From Candidatus Binatia bacterium (GTDB taxonomy: Bacteria > Desulfobacterota > Binatia > UBA12015): a DNA stretch of 64,000 nucleotides. Position numbers and translations under genes: made by a program. The notes beneath the pieces are model-generated. The model was not told the DNA's origin and made no database searches. It saw nothing but the letters and a program-made list of their open reading frames with translations. Every line of letters begins with the position of its first letter. Positions within the stretch are counted from its first letter, which is position 1. Below are positions 58,503-64,000 of the stretch, piece by piece. The stretch covers positions 36,071 to 100,070 of the forward strand of contig DATCMB010000004.1 in the NCBI GenBank assembly GCA_036563615.1, read 5' to 3'.

Positions 58503-58946
58503 ATGAAGCCCATCACCAAGTTGCTCGCTTTCGGATGCGCGACCGCGCTCATCGGCCTCGTCGTGGTGCGGGGCGGCGATCCCGTCGAGGCCGCGCCCGC
58601 CGCGAACGACGCGCTCGTCGAGCGCGGCCGCTACATCGCGAACGAGGTCGCGATGTGCGTGCAGTGCCACACGCCGCGCCACGCGAACGGCGAGCTCGAC
58701 GACACCCAGCTCTTCCGGGGCGCGCCGATCCCGTTCACCTCGCCGTTCGGCGGCCCGCCGTGGGCGACCTACGCACCGGGGATCGCCGGCCCGGGGCACC
58801 TCACCGACGAGGACTTCTTCTCGCTGCTCACCACGGGACGGCGGACGACGGGACGCATGCCGCTCGCCCCGATGCCGCCCTTCCGGCTTTCCGAGGAGGA
58901 CGCGCGCGCGGTGATCGCTTACCTGCGCTCGCTACCGGCGCGCTGA
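58503..58946 (+). CDS. exported mono-haem cytochrome c
   Basis: A 147-residue protein with an N-terminal signal (LLAFGCATALIGLVVVRGG), so a periplasmic or membrane-anchored class I cytochrome c. The haem site is CVQCH near residue 52; a distal Met ligand may be one of those in GRMPLAPMPPFRLSEEDARAV, followed by the C-terminal helix AVIAYLRSLPAR. It resembles the small dihaem-oxidase or alcohol-dehydrogenase type cytochromes (YIANEVAMCVQCHTPRHANGELD). Electron partner unknown. Strong ribosome binding site and the sigma-54-like promoter upstream; followed by a hairpin and a convergent gene. Confidence 0.9.
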   Translation: MKPITKLLAFGCATALIGLVVVRGGDPVEAAPAANDALVERGRYIANEVAMCVQCHTPRHANGELDDTQLFRGAPIPFTSPFGGPPWATYAPGIAGPGHLTDEDFFSLLTTGRRTTGRMPLAPMPPFRLSEEDARAVIAYLRSLPAR

Positions 58947-58967
58947 GCGCGGCTGACGCCGCACACG

Positions 58968-58988
58968 CGACCGCGCGTCGCGCGGTCG
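58968..58988. terminator. stem-loop after the cytochrome c gene
   Basis: CGACCGCG-CGTCG-CGCGGTCG, an eight-base perfect stem with a five-base loop, 21 bases beyond the cytochrome stop and before the convergent gene ending at 59042. Confidence 0.55.
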
Positions 58989-59041
58989 AGCGACCCGCAG
59001 TCAAGCACAACTTCCCGTCGAGCGGCTGCGGCAGGCGACCG

Positions 59042-59863
59042 TCAAGGTCGCAGCAGCGTGCGCACGATCCCCGGATCCTCCTCGATCGCGCGCGTCCACC
59101 GCTCGGCCTCCTCGTCGGTGAGGTTGCCGCGTGGGCGCAGGCGCGCGTCGGCATAGCCCCAGCGCTGCACGTCGATCAGGAACTGCGCGCGCGACAGCAG
59201 CGTTCCCTGGCAGACGCGATCGTCGGGTGGCGTGCCGGCGTGCTCCGCAGCGAGGAGCCCGATCAGGTGGTCCATCACCCAGCGCGGCACGCGGTCGCGC
59301 TCGGACGGGTAGATGAAGCCGAACAGCACGAGGTGCGCGAGCAGCACGCGCCAGTGCGGACCGAAGCGCTGCAGCAGACGTCCCCAGTCGAGCTTCGCGG
59401 CGCTGCAGCGCAGCAGGTGCGCGACGTCCGCGCCGTCGTAGCGCTCGCGCTCCATGACGAACGCGCGCGCCCAGATCCCCTCCTCGCTCGGACACAGCAG
59501 CACCGGCATGCCGAGCAGCTCGACGCGGCGCGCGTAGCGGAACCAGTCGTCGTCGACGGTGACGATGCCGTTCCCCGAGCAGAAGATCACGTCGATGAAG
59601 TCGTCGCCCGCCCAGGCCTTCGCGAGCCAGTGCGGAAAGGTGAGATCCGTCTCGTAGCCGGCGCGGCGCAGCGCGGCGAGCGCGGCCTCGACGTCGCGCG
59701 GGCGCAGGAACAGGTCGAGGTCCTTGACCTCGCGCAGGATGACGCCGAGCTCCATCTGCAGCGCGTACGCCCCGCCGACGAGGTACTGCACGCCGGCGTC
59801 GTTCAGCGCCGCGAGCGCGGCGCGGTGCGGGTCGCCTCGCACCTCGGTGTTGGCTGCGGTCAT
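59042..59863 (-). CDS. nucleotidyltransferase-fold protein
   Basis: A 273-residue cytosolic protein. AALNDAGVQYLVGGAYALQ is the first helix and GG-x-A loop of the minimal nucleotidyltransferase fold, followed by REVKDLDLFLRPRDVEAALAAL, with the DxD-like acidic pair in KDLDLF, and FIDVIFCSGNG. These match the Nt-Trf/DUF6036-like family of stand-alone nucleotidyltransferase-like proteins, some of which are toxins of toxin-antitoxin systems. I see no antitoxin neighbour: the upstream gene in this direction is the metallophosphoesterase, 46 bases away and probably in the same operon. Function uncertain. Confidence 0.75.
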   Translation of the reverse strand: MTAANTEVRGDPHRAALAALNDAGVQYLVGGAYALQMELGVILREVKDLDLFLRPRDVEAALAALRRAGYETDLTFPHWLAKAWAGDDFIDVIFCSGNGIVTVDDDWFRYARRVELLGMPVLLCPSEEGIWARAFVMERERYDGADVAHLLRCSAAKLDWGRLLQRFGPHWRVLLAHLVLFGFIYPSERDRVPRWVMDHLIGLLAAEHAGTPPDDRVCQGTLLSRAQFLIDVQRWGYADARLRPRGNLTDEEAERWTRAIEEDPGIVRTLLRP

Positions 59864-59909
59864 GCGGACGTAGGCGCAACGCAGCTTTCGTGCCGCCGCG
59901 ACGCGCGCG

Positions 59910-60656
59910 TCAATCCTCGACCAGGAGCTCGACGATACGGAACGCGTCCTCGCCGGGCTGCCTGCGCTGAAAGACCGGAAGCGAGACGTTGTACACCGGA
60001 ATGCCGTGCGACGTCCGGCCCTCGAGGCTGCCGGCGTGCGCGTGGCCGTGGAACACCGCGGCGACCGGGAAGCGGTTGATCGGCTCCTCGAGACGGCTCG
60101 AGCCCAGAAACGGGAAGATCTCCGCGGGCTCGCCGACGACGGTCTCCGGGATCGGCGCGTAGTGCAGGAGCGCGATGCGCTGCTCGGTGCGCAGCCGCGA
60201 CAGTGCCTTCTCGAGCTTCAGCGCCTCGTCGAGCGCCTCCTGCACGAAGGCCTTGAGCGGCCCCTCGCCCCAGGGCTCGAGCGCGTGGCGTCCGAAGCCG
60301 CCGCCGAAGCCCTTGGTGCCGGCGAAGCCGACGCCGTGCGTCTCGTACGCCTCGCCGCAGAGCAGGATCGCCCCCGCCTCGCTCAGCACCTCGTGCACCT
60401 GCTCGACCTGCCCCGACTCGTAGTCGTGGTTGCCGAGCACGCACAGGACGGGCTTCTTGCCGACGCTCGCGAGCTCGGCCGCGAGCACGATCGCTTCCTC
60501 GCGCAGGCCGTAGTCCGTCAAGTCGCCGCACAGGCAGAGCACGTCGGCGCGCTCGGCCATCTTCGTGAGCAGCGGCTGGAAGTGTCCCTTGGAGGCGCGG
60601 GTGCAGTGCACGTCGCCGACCGCGGCGACGCGGACGGTCCGGGTTCGGTCGCTCAT
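59910..60656 (-). CDS. calcineurin-like metallophosphoesterase
   Basis: A 248-residue cytosolic phosphoesterase. All metal-binding motifs are present in order: GDVH (residues 14-17), [22 protein letters not shown] and HGHAHAG, giving the usual binuclear centre. The distance between motifs fits class III/YkuE-like members that act on phosphodiesters or nucleotides. Start at 60656; an extension to 60752 is less likely because it covers an inverted repeat. The gene heads a two-gene leftward operon and is divergent from glgX. Confidence 0.9.
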   Translation of the reverse strand: MSDRTRTVRVAAVGDVHCTRASKGHFQPLLTKMAERADVLCLCGDLTDYGLREEAIVLAAELASVGKKPVLCVLGNHDYESGQVEQVHEVLSEAGAILLCGEAYETHGVGFAGTKGFGGGFGRHALEPWGEGPLKAFVQEALDEALKLEKALSRLRTEQRIALLHYAPIPETVVGEPAEIFPFLGSSRLEEPINRFPVAAVFHGHAHAGSLEGRTSHGIPVYNVSLPVFQRRQPGEDAFRIVELLVED

Positions 60657-60692
60657 GGGGCGCGGCAGGGTGCAAGCGCACGGCCAGCGCTC

Positions 60693-60720
60693 GCAGGCTC
60701 GTCGAGCACGTCGAGCCTGC
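60693..60720. promoter_or_regulatory. inverted repeat in the glgX/metallophosphoesterase divergent region
   Basis: GCAGGCTCG-N10-CGAGCCTGC, a perfect nine-base inverted repeat between the two divergent starts, followed by AAAA on the plus strand. Because both flanking genes point away from it, an operator is more likely than a terminator. No promoter hexamers are clear. Confidence 0.5.
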
Positions 60721-60865
60721 AAAATCGACAGGCGGCACACCCGAAGTGACAAAGCACGCAGCGCGCTCGCAACGCACGCCGCACACCTCGCGTTGGATCA
60801 CGCACTTGGGAAGCGGCTCACCGGAGACGCCTGCGGCACACGCGTTGCTCGACGTGGACCACCCA

Positions 60866-63346
<2,481 letters not shown>

Positions 63347-63390
63347 CGCACGCGCACGCGCGTCGTCACACGAGCCCGCGTCGCCACACG

Positions 63391-63422
63391 CGCGGTCGAG
63401 CGATGCGGCTACGTCGACCGCG
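63391..63422. terminator. stem-loop between convergent glgX and hybrid kinase genes
   Basis: CGCGGTCGA-N14-TCGACCGCG, a nine-base perfect stem, 44 bases beyond the glgX stop and 17 bases from the end of the opposing kinase gene. Possible bidirectional terminator. Confidence 0.5.
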
Positions 63423-63438
63423 GCGCGCGGCGCTTCGC

Positions 63439-64000
63439 TCAGCGCGACGTCCGCACCGCCGTGTCCGCCGACGAACCCGCGGAGCCGTGCGACCTGCGTC
63501 TCGTCAGCTCCGCGATCACGCTCGTCAGCTCGTCGAGCTCGATGGGCTTCGCGAGGTGCGCGTCGAAGCCGACCGCGATCGAGCGCGCGCGCTCCGCCTC
63601 GCCGGCGTAGGCGCTGACCGCGATCGCGGGCACTCGGCGCCCGGGCCGCTGGCGGACCTCGGAGAGGAACGTCCAGCCGTCCTGACCTGGCATCGCGATG
63701 TCGCAGACGATGACGTCCGGCGCGGAGACGTCGAGCGCGGCGCGCGCCTCGGCGGCCGAGTCGACGGCGACGACGTCCATCTGGCTCCGGATCAAGACTT
63801 CCTGCAGCAGGTAGCGCGTGTCGGCGTCGTCGTCGATGACCAGCGCGCGGAGCCCGGCGAGCGCGCTCGGCGCGGGCGCGCGCCGCGTCGCGAGCGCAGC
63901 GGCGCTCTCCACGCTCGCACCATGGGCCGACATCGACGGCAGGATGACGCGAAAGGTCGCGCCGCGATTCTCGCCGTCGCTCTCGGCGTGCACCGCCCCG
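63439..64000 (-). CDS. hybrid histidine kinase, 3' part only (ATPase end plus receiver)
   Basis: The frame is open to the window edge, so the start and most of the kinase lie outside. The visible part begins with the end of a HATPase domain (GAVHAESDGENRGATFRVILP), followed by a linker and a receiver: VIDDDADTRYLLQEV, Asp in VIVCDIAMPGQDG, and Lys in AHLAKPIEL. The same ending, SEGEGRGATFRV followed by a receiver, is found in the CHASE kinase at 51163-54342, so the two probably belong to the same subfamily. The last 25 residues are a Ser/Arg-rich tail. Confidence 0.9.
   Translation of the reverse strand, partial: GAVHAESDGENRGATFRVILPSMSAHGASVESAAALATRRAPAPSALAGLRALVIDDDADTRYLLQEVLIRSQMDVVAVDSAAEARAALDVSAPDVIVCDIAMPGQDGWTFLSEVRQRPGRRVPAIAVSAYAGEAERARSIAVGFDAHLAKPIELDELTSVIAELTRRRSHGSAGSSADTAVRTSR

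Noticed and set aside
59042..60656. Nucleotidyltransferase-like gene and metallophosphoesterase as a toxin-antitoxin pair.
   Set aside because: The metallophosphoesterase is not an antitoxin type, and no small helical partner is present; simple operon neighbours are more likely.

Overview
The window is about 72% G+C (estimated by eye) and densely packed on both strands, with no tRNA, rRNA, CRISPR, phage or insertion-sequence signature that I could recognise. The gene set suggests a Gram-negative, outer-membrane, deltaproteobacterium-like organism. It has an Omp85-type barrel, LolA-like and lipobox lipoproteins, large MMPL/RND exporters, several hybrid histidine kinases, two NtrC-type sigma-54 activators, and secreted proteins carrying delta-60, RTX and DUF4215 cysteine-rich repeats. 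That mix is typical of Myxococcota, Desulfobacterota and Binatota. A Binatota-like lineage is my best guess, but this is inference from family content only.

Layout. 1-2296: the 3' part of a 5-oxoprolinase operon (pxpB-pxpC-pxpA). 2460-9559: a small RTX-repeat protein facing a four-gene leftward operon. That operon starts with a very large secreted PHP-type metallohydrolase and continues with a HEAT-repeat protein, a small secreted protein and a DUF3108 protein. 9719-18676: an FdhF/YdeP-like molybdopterin oxidoreductase, a truncated SGNH hydrolase, a SnoaL-like protein, a PaaX-type regulator, a fatty acid desaturase and a FluC fluoride channel facing leftward enolase and a GT39-type glycosyltransferase. 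18986-27908: an exported Ig-like protein, a histidine kinase/sigma-54 activator pair, and two large secreted repeat proteins. 28055-35235: acyl-CoA dehydrogenase, SDR, M50 protease, a hybrid histidine kinase with three receiver domains, CsrA and alpha-methylacyl-CoA racemase. 35405-44361: two MMPL/RND exporters, one fused to a cyclic-nucleotide-binding domain and followed by a LolA-like partner, the other behind a TetR regulator with a tandem operator; a GH5 lipoprotein and an SDR lie between them. 44876-58946: an envelope and signalling block (25-residue peptide, Omp85 barrel, phospholipase D-VTT fusion, DUF4398 lipoprotein, AI-2E-family protein, CHASE hybrid kinase, NtrC-type activator, PAS kinase, response regulator, BON protein, cytochrome c). 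59042-64000: nucleotidyltransferase-like protein, metallophosphoesterase, GlgX and the end of another hybrid kinase.

The most interesting signal is regulatory. In the 44.8-58.5 kb block four short intergenic regions carry sigma-54-like -24/-12 elements at plausible distances from good ribosome binding sites, around an NtrC-type activator. They would drive the hydrophobic peptide/Omp85 unit, the DUF4398 lipoprotein, the BON protein and the cytochrome c, which suggests a local envelope-stress regulon. A second activator (20997-22379) is flanked by two arrays of the dyad GTGGC-N5-GCCAC, each upstream of an exported-protein gene. A third theme is near-leaderless initiation: several starts lie only 2 to 6 bases after the predicted transcription start.

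Protein architectures worth attention are a duplicated six-cysteine 118-residue module on the PHP protein, a twice-repeated uncharacterised cysteine module after the DUF4215 repeats, an MMPL exporter with a C-terminal cNMP domain, an AI-2E permease with a Rossmann-like tail, and an SGNH hydrolase that has lost its catalytic Asp-x-x-His block.
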